13,780 nucleotides of DNA from NCBI GenBank assembly GCA_021372715.1, contig JAJFTX010000107.1:1-13780 (forward strand), written 5' to 3'. Positions 1 through 6,046 of this stretch are shown here, in pieces. Made by a program: the position numbers and the translations under genes. This DNA comes from Methanobacterium sp. GTDB lineage: Archaea > Methanobacteriota > Methanobacteria > Methanobacteriales > Methanobacteriaceae. The notes below the pieces were generated by a model that saw only the letters and a program-made list of their open reading frames with translations, had not been told where the DNA came from and searched no databases. The number at the start of each line of letters is the position of its first letter. Positions within the stretch are counted from its first letter, which is position 1.

Positions 1-896
1 AAATGCTGATAATTAATTCTGATGATCCCATGATAATGGGATTAATAAGGGCTAAAAATGTTTCTGGAGAACTCATCACCTTTGGAGTGGATCATAGAAC
101 TGAAATTATCAGTACAAAAACCTGCTTTTGTGGCAGAGAAGTTATCCTAAATGAGACCATATCTGGAATGGGATATTATAAGTGTTCTTGTGGGTTGGAA
201 AGACCAAAACCAGACTATTTCGCTACTGAAATAACAAAAAAAAGTTTCAATCTGCATACTCCACATGAGGTTCGTAAGATTAATATGTCTATGATAGGTT
301 TACACAACGTTTATAATACCTTAGCTGCTATTACTGCTGCAATAGAATTCTTCAATATACCATTAACTGATATAATATCTTCTGTAGAAAATTTCAGCGG
401 TGTTCCGGGGAGATTGGATTACATAGGCCAATGGGGTAATAAAAAAGTATTGATAGATTACGCACACAACCCTGGTGGGGTGGAAACTATCCTAGGAGAG
501 TTAAAGAAGATATATGAGAGTATTGCAGTGGTTATTACTGTATCTTCTGAGTCTGGTGAAGAAGGAGATGACATAATTTTAAACAAAAGCCTTAAATTAG
601 CTGATTATATTATTCCCGCTTCATTTTATGCTCGTAAAGCAGCAGATAAATTAATAGAAAGTGCTAAAGAATCAGATAATAAATACCTCTTACCATCCGA
701 AAAAATAATATTTACCTCACAATACCCTCAAGAATTTAAAAATGGCACTTTGGGTGCTAATTCAGATCAGTTAATTAATGGATTATTAAAAGCGCTCCAA
801 TGTGATGTTTCGGCTGTGGTTTGTATAGGTGAGGCAGCTTTTAAATATAAAGAAAATATCCATACTATAATAAACAATGCAAAAAGCCAAAGTTAA
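1..896 (+). CDS. Mur-family peptide ligase, C-terminal part (MurT/MurE-like, probable pseudomurein ligase); 5' truncated
   Basis: The frame is open from the window edge, so the true start lies upstream; the ATG at position 3 falls inside the ligase motif LIINSDDP and is not a credible start. Visible, numbering from that Met: a four-cysteine site (C41-F-C43 and C61-S-C63) followed by ERPKPDYFATEI, as in MurT-type ligases; HNVYNTLAAI (101-110) of the central domain; GVPGRLDYI (133-141) and IDYAHNPGG (151-159) of the C-terminal domain. The ATP-binding P-loop must lie in the missing part. Mur ligases use ATP to join an amino acid to a nucleotide-linked peptide; in Methanobacteriales homologues are assigned to pseudomurein peptide synthesis. 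That role is inferred here from family and presumed host. The substrate amino acid cannot be read from the sequence. MurT-like (amidation-associated) and pMurE-like roles are both possible. Confidence 0.85.
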   Translation, partial: MLIINSDDPMIMGLIRAKNVSGELITFGVDHRTEIISTKTCFCGREVILNETISGMGYYKCSCGLERPKPDYFATEITKKSFNLHTPHEVRKINMSMIGLHNVYNTLAAITAAIEFFNIPLTDIISSVENFSGVPGRLDYIGQWGNKKVLIDYAHNPGGVETILGELKKIYESIAVVITVSSESGEEGDDIILNKSLKLADYIIPASFYARKAADKLIESAKESDNKYLLPSEKIIFTSQYPQEFKNGTLGANSDQLINGLLKALQCDVSAVVCIGEAAFKYKENIHTIINNAKSQS

Positions 897-902
897 TATA
901 CT

Positions 903-922
903 TGGAAGATCATAAGCTTCCA
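903..922 (+). terminator. Hairpin just after the Mur ligase stop codon
   Basis: A perfect 6-bp stem, TGGAAG (903-908) and CTTCCA (917-922), encloses an 8-nt loop six bases after the stop codon at 894-896. T-rich sequence follows (TTCTTTTATACTT, about 939-951). It is a plausible 3'-end structure or terminator. Archaeal termination depends mostly on the U-rich tract, so the hairpin itself may be incidental. The rest of the spacer to 1061 is AT-rich, with TATA-like sequence around 980-995 that could serve the next gene. Confidence 0.4.
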
Positions 923-1061
923 TTTAACATTAACCCATTCTTTTATACTTAATTAAAATTTAATTAATTGGATGTTTTTAAAAAATATAATAATTTAAAA
1001 TGATAATAAAAGTAAGAAACACGTTCCAAAATAAATTCATATTATACACGGTGAAAAAAGG

Positions 1062-1487
1062 ATGTTTATAAAAATAAGAAGAGATACTTTAATTATTCTA
1101 ATACTGGCCTTTATGTTAATCGTATCCGGCCGTTTAATGAGTTATATGTCCTATGCATCATCTACAGAGACAGATCAGGGCGTACCTATTTCAGGAATCA
1201 TAATCAAAGGAAATGACATCGTACCTACAGAAACAATAAAGGGTATTTTAGCCAATGAAGGATTCAGAACAGGCAGTTACATACAAGGAGATACTCTAGT
1301 AACTAGTAAGCGTAAAATACCCTTAGAAGGAGCCATAAATAATGCAAAAATAGCTGTTACCTACTCCACCATACCCGGTACGCAAGTATATCCCATAGTA
1401 GCAGCTGATATCAAAATTGATCGCACAACAGGCATCGTAACCGTCAACGTAGTTGAAGACTTTTCCGCTGCAGCGGGGGTGAAGTAA
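1062..1487 (+). CDS. Small membrane-anchored exported protein with a POTRA-like domain pattern (unknown function)
   Basis: A 141-residue protein. I do not recognise a named family. The start ATG follows GGTGA (1050-1054) at 7 nt. Residues 8-23 are strongly hydrophobic behind a KIRR basic cluster, giving a signal peptide or N-terminal anchor with the rest outside. Residues 43-80 (ISGIIIKGND, then VPTETIKGIL, then a Gly-rich turn) fit the POTRA pattern: strand, Gly-Asn turn, two helices. Residues 113-132 (VAADIKIDRT, TGIVTVNVVE) resemble the closing POTRA strands. The domain reading is inference by eye. The stop codon is followed within one base by the start of the next exported protein, so the two genes are almost certainly co-expressed. 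An envelope-scaffold or protein-interaction role is plausible but not shown. Confidence 0.8.
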   Translation: MFIKIRRDTLIILILAFMLIVSGRLMSYMSYASSTETDQGVPISGIIIKGNDIVPTETIKGILANEGFRTGSYIQGDTLVTSKRKIPLEGAINNAKIAVTYSTIPGTQVYPIVAADIKIDRTTGIVTVNVVEDFSAAAGVK

Positions 1488-1491
1488 CATT
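1475..1491 (+). promoter_or_regulatory. Shine-Dalgarno and ATT start codon of the second exported protein
   Basis: GGGGGTGA (1475-1482) differs by one base from the anti-Shine-Dalgarno complement GGAGGTGA and ends 6 nt before ATT at 1489. The site lies inside the end of the upstream gene, whose stop is TAA at 1485-1487. Starting here gives a complete signal peptide. The in-frame TTG (1543) and ATG (1546) downstream have no such site and would delete the signal sequence. Confidence 0.7.
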
Positions 1492-2760
1492 AAAAAAATC
1501 CACTTATACAAAGGATTAATTTTACTATTAACCATCTCCTTATTGATGAACACTGCTGCAGCAACTTTAAACGTGATAATCATCACAGATCCTACTGGTC
1601 AGGATCCTAATGGTGCTGCTGCGGGTAGTATGTCCTTTGCACCTAACATGTTCCAATCCACTTTTATATTCTCTCCTGAACACAACTTCGCGGTTTTATC
1701 TGGTGGTTCTGAAGATAACGAAACAGCCAGGTTGGCTGCTATTGTGGAAACCATAAAAAGGTTAGAAGACAATTCCACACCTTCCAATGCAGTAACTTCC
1801 GCTAGCGCTTATAAAGGGATAAGGATAATGGCCGGAGGCCCTACTATAGGGGCTGCTGTAGGTGGGGATTTTGACGCATATGTAGTTACCGTTGCTGGTG
1901 ATGGTACAATTACTGTTACTCCTTATTCAAAAGGAGTAGCAACGTTACCGGCAGGGACAAAAGGAGCAATTATTCACTTAAGACATACAGATGGAAATCC
2001 AATAGGGGGCAATGTCAGTGCGGTTAGGCAGTCTACAGCCATAATGATCGGTCAAGAGATCAGAGATGGACATCCTGCCACCAAAATCATGGGAGATGTT
2101 TTTGAAAAAGTTTCCATAGAAGCAGGTGAAAAATATGGGGGAGGCGCTGTGAATTTAGTCTCCGACATATCCACAGGGGATGCTTTCACTCCACAGAGAG
2201 TTAATGAAACAGGTTTTCCCATGGATCAGCCCTACAGTAAAACCGACCCCAAGAGCGAGTGGTCTATCGCTTATCCAGCAGCAGAGAGTTATACAGTATC
2301 ACCTATTAACGGTAACCCCCTCAAAATAATTTATGCGTATGATGCTCTACGAGATATAATAACTGTTCAACCACATAATGTGACTGTTTATGTTTACGGT
2401 GCAGATACTGCTGGTGTGAGTACCACGGCCAAAGAAATCGTCACTTCTTCAGTTAGTGAAACCGGATTCAGTGCTGATCTAATTGCAAAAGATATTAACT
2501 CCGCCATTGATGGAGGACTTTTACTAGGAGTTAATCATGTGGAACCTAAGGATATCAACGTTAGACAAAATTCAAAAGAAGTAGGAGTATATTTCACTTC
2601 TCTTCCAGAGGGAAGAACATCACCTCCTTGGGATCTGCCCATCAGCTCTTCACTTTTAGATATCATTGGTAATCTACAGACTGCATTAGGTTTAATTCTG
2701 ATAATTCTGGTCCTCTTCAGAAGCACTTTAATCACTTCATTCACTAAAAAAAGGCGCTGA
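1489..2760 (+). CDS. Exported protein with signal peptide and C-terminal membrane anchor (unknown function); probable ATT start
   Basis: A 423-residue protein if started at ATT 1489 (405 if at TTG 1543). From 1489 the N-terminus reads as a classic signal peptide: KKIHLYK, a hydrophobic run of about 13 residues, then NTAAAT with a likely cleavage after AAA. The long middle is Gly/Ala/Thr-rich and strand-rich, with five N-x-S/T sequons at about residues 77, 95, 175, 239 and 297, so an extracytoplasmic, possibly glycosylated location is likely. Residues about 389-410 form a transmembrane helix followed by KKRR, placing the C-terminus inside. I do not recognise the family. It sits between a POTRA-like exported protein and a DUF356-like gene, with gaps of one and five bases, and downstream of a probable pseudomurein ligase. 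A cell-surface role is the reasonable inference; no catalytic motif was found. Confidence 0.85.
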   Translation: MKKIHLYKGLILLLTISLLMNTAAATLNVIIITDPTGQDPNGAAAGSMSFAPNMFQSTFIFSPEHNFAVLSGGSEDNETARLAAIVETIKRLEDNSTPSNAVTSASAYKGIRIMAGGPTIGAAVGGDFDAYVVTVAGDGTITVTPYSKGVATLPAGTKGAIIHLRHTDGNPIGGNVSAVRQSTAIMIGQEIRDGHPATKIMGDVFEKVSIEAGEKYGGGAVNLVSDISTGDAFTPQRVNETGFPMDQPYSKTDPKSEWSIAYPAAESYTVSPINGNPLKIIYAYDALRDIITVQPHNVTVYVYGADTAGVSTTAKEIVTSSVSETGFSADLIAKDINSAIDGGLLLGVNHVEPKDINVRQNSKEVGVYFTSLPEGRTSPPWDLPISSSLLDIIGNLQTALGLILIILVLFRSTLITSFTKKRR

Positions 2761-2765
2761 AACAT

Positions 2766-3119
2766 ATGGCTTTAATTTTAATCCGCTCAGATAATCAGAA
2801 AAAAATCTTAAATGCCCTGGCAGATCTGGAAAGACACGCCAAACTTCATATCAAAGGTAAACCCAAAAAATTACCCCCAAAATTAGCTGATGAAGTTCTA
2901 GAACGCATTCTCAAACAAAAACTACGCACAAAATCTAAATGGGCTGTAATGGTACAGGTTGAAGAGGACATCACCCAAAGTATCATGCAAGTAAAAAAAA
3001 TCCACCCCCCTGCACACCTGATAGTTCTAAGCAACGAATATGAAGATTATTCACATTTAAAAATTACATTTAAAAATCTACCACCATTCAAAGGTTATTA
3101 TTCTCTGAAAAGTAAATAA
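2766..3119 (+). CDS. DUF356-like small archaeal protein, unknown function
   Basis: A 117-residue basic protein, cytoplasmic by composition (no signal peptide or membrane segment). The opening MALILIRSDNQKKILNALAD and the length match my memory of DUF356, a family of about 120 residues known from methanogens and without an assigned function; the match is from memory, not a search. It is Lys-rich (GKPKKLPPK at 36-44, KQKLRTKSK at 50-58), so nucleic-acid contact is conceivable but unproven. The start lies five bases after the preceding stop, with a weak Shine-Dalgarno AGGCGCTGA (2752-2760) overlapping that stop. It is therefore translationally linked to the two exported proteins, although it looks soluble. 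No cysteines or obvious catalytic residues stand out. Confidence 0.85.
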   Translation: MALILIRSDNQKKILNALADLERHAKLHIKGKPKKLPPKLADEVLERILKQKLRTKSKWAVMVQVEEDITQSIMQVKKIHPPAHLIVLSNEYEDYSHLKITFKNLPPFKGYYSLKSK

Positions 3120-3127
3120 TCTTCTAT

Positions 3128-3159
3128 AATTCTAAAATCATAGCTAAAAAATTAGAATT
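3128..3159. terminator. Hairpin in the convergent spacer, possible bidirectional terminator
   Basis: AATTCTAA (3128-3135) and TTAGAATT (3152-3159) form a perfect 8-bp stem with a 16-nt loop between the convergent DUF356-like gene and MBF1. AATTCTAAAA also occurs as a direct repeat at 3128-3137 and 3156-3165. The A-run at 3162-3169 reads as a T-run on the minus strand, which suits termination of the MBF1 transcript. The very low G+C makes chance pairing more likely. Confidence 0.45.
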
Positions 3160-3182
3160 CTAAAAAAAAGTTCAATTAAACA

Positions 3183-3647
3183 TTAATTTCTTTTTATATG
3201 AGCTATATCACCAATGGTGGTACCACCTTTACGAGATGAAATATTTTCCTCAGGTTGCTCATCTTCTATCTTATCCAATAATTGAATATTTAAAGCATTT
3301 TCAAGTTTCCTAGCAAGCTTTATATCTGGAATCATCTTTCCAGATTCAACCCTGTTTATAACAGATGCCTTTTCATAAATTTTTTTAGCTAAATCTTCCC
3401 TCGACCATCCTTTCTTCTCTCTAGCCATTCTAATAGTTGTATTAAACTCCTCTGAAACCTCATATGAAGGCTCTCTAACTCGAAAACTGCGAGGAGGCAT
3501 TCTAGGTCTCACTGATCTGGGGGGTTCTTTTTGAACCTTACCAAACTTAGAACAATCCTTACATGTCTGCATAACTGAACCATCGATTTTAACTCTTAAT
3601 GGTCTTCCTATTACTTTTTTTCCGCAAATCTCACATCTCATGAGCAT
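3183..3647 (-). CDS. mbf1: Archaeal multiprotein-bridging-factor-1-like protein (zinc ribbon plus HTH)
   Basis: A 154-residue protein. It has an N-terminal zinc ribbon (C5-x2-C8 and C29-x2-C32), a basic Pro/Arg-rich linker (residues 42-60), and a Cro/C1-type helix-turn-helix (about 68-124; REDLAKKIYEKASVINRVES) with the family's GDIAHIKRN-type tail. In eukaryotes MBF1 bridges activators and TBP. The archaeal protein also associates with the ribosome and helps translation under stress, so transcriptional and ribosomal roles are both possible. The start could be ATG 3647 or ATG 3641, two codons apart; the usual family start MRCEIC favours the second, and no strong Shine-Dalgarno decides it. The gene is divergent from PAN, and a 20-bp palindrome lies eight bases upstream of its start. 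Confidence 0.93.
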   Translation of the reverse strand: MLMRCEICGKKVIGRPLRVKIDGSVMQTCKDCSKFGKVQKEPPRSVRPRMPPRSFRVREPSYEVSEEFNTTIRMAREKKGWSREDLAKKIYEKASVINRVESGKMIPDIKLARKLENALNIQLLDKIEDEQPEENISSRKGGTTIGDIAHIKRN

Positions 3648-3655
3648 CCCTTTAT

Positions 3656-3675
3656 AAAATAATATATATTATTTT
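3656..3675. promoter_or_regulatory. 20-bp perfect AT palindrome upstream of MBF1
   Basis: AAAATAATAT (3656-3665) is followed directly by its reverse complement (3666-3675). The palindrome begins 8 bp upstream of the MBF1 start codon and covers the place where a TATA box would sit for a leaderless or near-leaderless minus-strand transcript. It could be a TATA element, an operator, or both. Pure A/T composition raises the chance of coincidence. Confidence 0.4.
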
Positions 3676-3683
3676 TACACCTC

Positions 3684-3697
3684 AATATTTAAATATT
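3684..3697. promoter_or_regulatory. 14-bp perfect AT palindrome in the MBF1-PAN spacer
   Basis: AATATTTAAATATT is self-complementary over 14 bp. It lies 8 bp from the 20-bp palindrome, on the MBF1 side of the PAN TATA box. It may be a TATA-like element for MBF1 or an operator half of a paired site. Evidence is the sequence symmetry only. Confidence 0.3.
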
Positions 3698-3716
3698 ATT
3701 AAAGATAATAAATTGG

Positions 3717-3778
3717 TTATATAAATACAAAATCTAAATAATTAATTTTCATTAAAATATTAGGAGTGAGCGAGGATC
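3717..3778 (+). promoter_or_regulatory. Promoter and ribosome-binding site of PAN
   Basis: TTATATAAAT at 3717-3726 matches an archaeal TATA box and predicts transcription starting near 3745-3750. AGGAGTGA at 3762-3769 is a good Shine-Dalgarno sequence ending 9 nt before the ATG at 3779. The leader would be about 30 nt. Confidence 0.6.
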
Positions 3779-5011
3779 ATGGAAAACATGTCCCCAAACG
3801 TTTTAAAAAAAATTGAAGACCTTAAAAAAGAGATCAAAATCCTTAAAGAGGAAAACACTAAAACCAAACGTAATTTAATGTGGAAAGTAAGAAAACTCGA
3901 AAAGGATAAAGTATTAATTGAAAATGAAAAAATGAGGATTGACCGCGAGGTTAAATCGCTCAGAGGAGAAATAGAAAGATTTAGATCTCCCCCACTTGTG
4001 ATAGCTACCGTAACTGAAGTATTAGACGATGGTAAAGTAGTTGTTAAAAGTAGTACTGGACCTCATTTCGTTATTGGATATTCACGTTTTATAGATGATA
4101 AAGCTTTAGAGCCTGGAGCTAGAGTGGCATTAAATCAGCAGACATTCAGCATTGTGAACGTTCTGCCCTCTGAAAAAGACCCCATTGTTACTGGTATGGA
4201 AGTAGAAGAAAAACCAGATGTTAACTACACACAAATAGGGGGATTAGATGAACAGGTGGTTGAAATCAAGGAAACGGTAGAACTACAACTTAAAAAACCA
4301 GAATTATTTACAAAAATCGGGATTGAACCACCTAAAGGAGTTCTTCTCTATGGACCTCCTGGAACCGGTAAAACCTTACTGGCCAAGGCAGTGGCCCATG
4401 AAACCCATGCAACCTTCATAAAAATTGTGGCCTCAGAATTCGTCAAAAAATATATAGGAGAAGGTGCTAGACTGGTCAGGGGAGTTTTCGAACTGGCAAA
4501 AGAAAAAGCACCCAGCATAATATTTATAGATGAAATTGACGCCATAGCTGCTAAAAGACTTAAAAGCTCAACCAGTGGCGATCGTGAAGTTCAAAGAACA
4601 TTAATGCAGTTATTAGCAGAAATGGACGGTTTTGAAGGACGAGGAGATGTTGGAATAGTTGCAGCCACCAACCGACCGGATATCCTGGACCCAGCACTGC
4701 TACGTCCCGGTAGATTCGACCGATTCATAGAAGTCCCCATACCTAACGAAGAAGGTAGAATGGAAATACTTAAAATTCACACCAAAAACATGTCCCTGGA
4801 CGAAGAAGTGGATATTAGAACCATCGCATCCCTTTCAGAAGGAGCTTCCGGAGCAGATCTCAAAGCAATATGTACAGAATCAGGTATGTTCGCCATCCGA
4901 GAAGAAAGAAGCATAGTAAAAATGAACGACTTCATGGACGCTGTGGATAAAATCATCGGGATGGAAAGAGAAGAAGAAATCCGGAAAGAAGCAGGAGTTA
5001 TGTACGGATAG
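3779..5011 (+). CDS. pan: Proteasome-activating nucleotidase PAN (AAA+ ATPase)
   Basis: A 410-residue hexameric ATPase that unfolds proteins and feeds them into the archaeal 20S proteasome in the cytoplasm. Domains in order: N-terminal coiled coil (about 8-68); a proline pair (P71-P72) at the coil/OB junction; OB-fold (about 73-140); AAA+ module. Motifs seen: Walker A GPPGTGKT (192-199), Walker B IIFIDEID (247-254), pore loop Y225-I226-G227, arginine-finger region R309-P-G-R312, and sensor Asn in AATNRPD (295-301). The last three residues, MYG, are the HbYX motif that docks on the 20S alpha ring and opens its gate. The gene looks intact and has no sign of being a CDC48-type paralogue (single AAA domain). 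It is monocistronic by context: divergent MBF1 upstream and a T-tract downstream. Confidence 0.97.
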   Translation: MENMSPNVLKKIEDLKKEIKILKEENTKTKRNLMWKVRKLEKDKVLIENEKMRIDREVKSLRGEIERFRSPPLVIATVTEVLDDGKVVVKSSTGPHFVIGYSRFIDDKALEPGARVALNQQTFSIVNVLPSEKDPIVTGMEVEEKPDVNYTQIGGLDEQVVEIKETVELQLKKPELFTKIGIEPPKGVLLYGPPGTGKTLLAKAVAHETHATFIKIVASEFVKKYIGEGARLVRGVFELAKEKAPSIIFIDEIDAIAAKRLKSSTSGDREVQRTLMQLLAEMDGFEGRGDVGIVAATNRPDILDPALLRPGRFDRFIEVPIPNEEGRMEILKIHTKNMSLDEEVDIRTIASLSEGASGADLKAICTESGMFAIREERSIVKMNDFMDAVDKIIGMEREEEIRKEAGVMYG

Positions 5012-5040
5012 TCTATCAAGTAGATTTATCCAACAATTTC

Positions 5041-5048
5041 TTTTTTTT
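5041..5048 (+). terminator. Oligo-T terminator after PAN
   Basis: Eight consecutive T residues, preceded by TTTC, lie 30 bases after the PAN stop codon. U-rich tracts of this kind are the main intrinsic termination signal in archaea. No convincing hairpin precedes it, as is usual there. Confidence 0.6.
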
Positions 5049-5117
5049 ACAAGTTTATATTTTATTTCTAATTAAAATCATCATATTTATTAATTTTTAA
5101 CCAACAATATCACTTTA

Positions 5118-5912
5118 ATGAAGAATTTAAATTTAGGAGATCTAAAATTAAACTACCAGGACCAGGGATCAGGCTATCCTGTGGTATTGATTCATGGTTT
5201 GGGCAGTGACCATACCATATGGGAAGGAATTATTCCTCATCTTGAAAATAATTATCATGTTCTGGCTTTGGATCTGCGTGGTCATGGTGGCTCCAGTAAA
5301 AACCCTGGACCCTACAGCCTGGAATTATTCTCACAAGATGTGTATGGATTTTTAGAAACTCTTGATATATGTCAAGCACACTTTATGGGCCATTCTATGG
5401 GTGGAGCTGTATTACAGGAACTTGCAATCCAAAAATCAAAAATGTTTGGTTCTTTAACCCTAATTTCAAGCTTTGCTTACATCGACCAACAACTTAAAGA
5501 TGTTCTTTTAGAACTTCTAAGAATTTTAAGAGAGGAAGGATATATCGCCTTCTTTAATAAATGCCTTAAACTGGCTAATACCCCCCAATTTATTGAAACT
5601 CACAAAGAATTTTTCTTAGAAATACAAAATGTGATGGCTAAAACAATCTCTATTCCCTCATTAGAGCAAACTATTAACGCTTGTTTGAATATTAACTTTT
5701 TAAATTCTTTAGGAATGGTTAAAACACCTACACTAATTATAGCCGGTGAAGAAGATGTTTTTGTACCTGTAGAACATGGAATAAAAATCAATAATTCCAT
5801 TCCTAATTCAAAATTGGAGATAATGCCTTCTGCAAGTCATAATATGTTGTTGGAGCAGCCAGTTGAAACATACAAGTTAATAAATAAATTTTTTAATATT
5901 AATGAATTTTAA
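5118..5912 (+). CDS. Alpha/beta-fold hydrolase
   Basis: A 264-residue hydrolase with a complete catalytic triad: nucleophile S93 in GHSMGG (91-96), acid D213 in GEEDVFVP (210-217), and H241 in SASHNM (238-243). The oxyanion-hole motif HGLGS is at 26-30, and DLRGHGGSS (52-60) is typical of the family. Residues about 120-195 form the helical cap that sets specificity. The substrate cannot be inferred: esterases, lactonases, haloperoxidase-like and MhpC/BphD-type hydrolases all share this pattern. There is no signal peptide, so the protein is cytoplasmic. The start has no Shine-Dalgarno, and a TATA-like CATATTTATTA (5082-5092) sits about 26-36 bp upstream, suggesting a leaderless mRNA. It stands alone between the PAN terminator and the C/D sRNA, with no operon partner to suggest a pathway. 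Confidence 0.92.
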   Translation: MKNLNLGDLKLNYQDQGSGYPVVLIHGLGSDHTIWEGIIPHLENNYHVLALDLRGHGGSSKNPGPYSLELFSQDVYGFLETLDICQAHFMGHSMGGAVLQELAIQKSKMFGSLTLISSFAYIDQQLKDVLLELLRILREEGYIAFFNKCLKLANTPQFIETHKEFFLEIQNVMAKTISIPSLEQTINACLNINFLNSLGMVKTPTLIIAGEEDVFVPVEHGIKINNSIPNSKLEIMPSASHNMLLEQPVETYKLINKFFNINEF

Positions 5913-5928
5913 AATCAGTGCAGACTAA

Positions 5929-5937
5929 TTTATAAAA
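5929..5937 (+). promoter_or_regulatory. Possible TATA box for the C/D sRNA
   Basis: TTTATAAAA at 5929-5937 resembles the methanogen TATA consensus. The expected transcription start would be near 5957-5962, about 20 nt before the terminal stem of the sRNA, so a short 5' leader would have to be trimmed. Read-through from the hydrolase gene is an alternative source of the precursor. Confidence 0.4.
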
Positions 5938-5978
5938 AATCTTTTTAACCATAAATCTAGATCATAATTAAATAACAT

Positions 5979-6040
5979 TAAGCCGATGATGAACCCTATG
6001 AGCTCTGAACCGTGATGAATGATGGGCGAGCTGAGGCTTA
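5979..6040 (+). ncRNA. C/D box guide sRNA (two guides), predicted 2'-O-methylation guide
   Basis: All elements of an archaeal C/D box sRNA are present in order. A 6-bp terminal stem joins TAAGCC (5979-5984) and GGCTTA (6035-6040). Box C is ATGATGA (5986-5992), box D' CTGA (6005-6008), box C' GTGATGA (6012-6018), and box D CTGA (6031-6034). The two guide segments are each exactly 12 nt (5993-6004 and 6019-6030), and D' and C' are separated by 3 nt, as in compact archaeal sRNAs. Such RNAs bind L7Ae, Nop5 and fibrillarin to methylate the target nucleotide paired five bases upstream of D or D'. The predicted targets are AGCUCAUAGGGU with the methyl on the second C (5th base), and CUCGCCCAUCAU with the methyl on the 5th base, also C. 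The identity of the target RNAs is unverified. The gene lies between the hydrolase and the convergent cbiJ. Confidence 0.9.
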
Positions 6041-6046
6041 TAATTC

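Noticed and set aside
3..5. ATG at position 3 as the true start of the Mur ligase
   Set aside because: It falls inside the conserved LIINSDDP ligase motif; the ATP-binding domain must precede it outside the window.
1062..1487. Naming the POTRA-like protein a BamA/Omp85 homologue
   Set aside because: There is no beta-barrel domain and the host class has no outer membrane; only a domain-level resemblance is defensible.
1543..1548. TTG 1543 or ATG 1546 as start of the second exported protein
   Set aside because: No ribosome-binding site precedes them and either would remove the signal peptide that the upstream in-frame sequence encodes; ATT 1489 fits better.
1323..1586. Minus-strand frame crossing the junction of the two exported proteins
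   Set aside because: It overlaps both well-supported plus-strand genes and has no recognisable features.
5979..6040. Reading the TAAGCC/GGCTTA inverted repeat as a simple terminator hairpin
   Set aside because: The enclosed C, D', C' and D boxes with equal 12-nt guides explain the whole element as a C/D sRNA.
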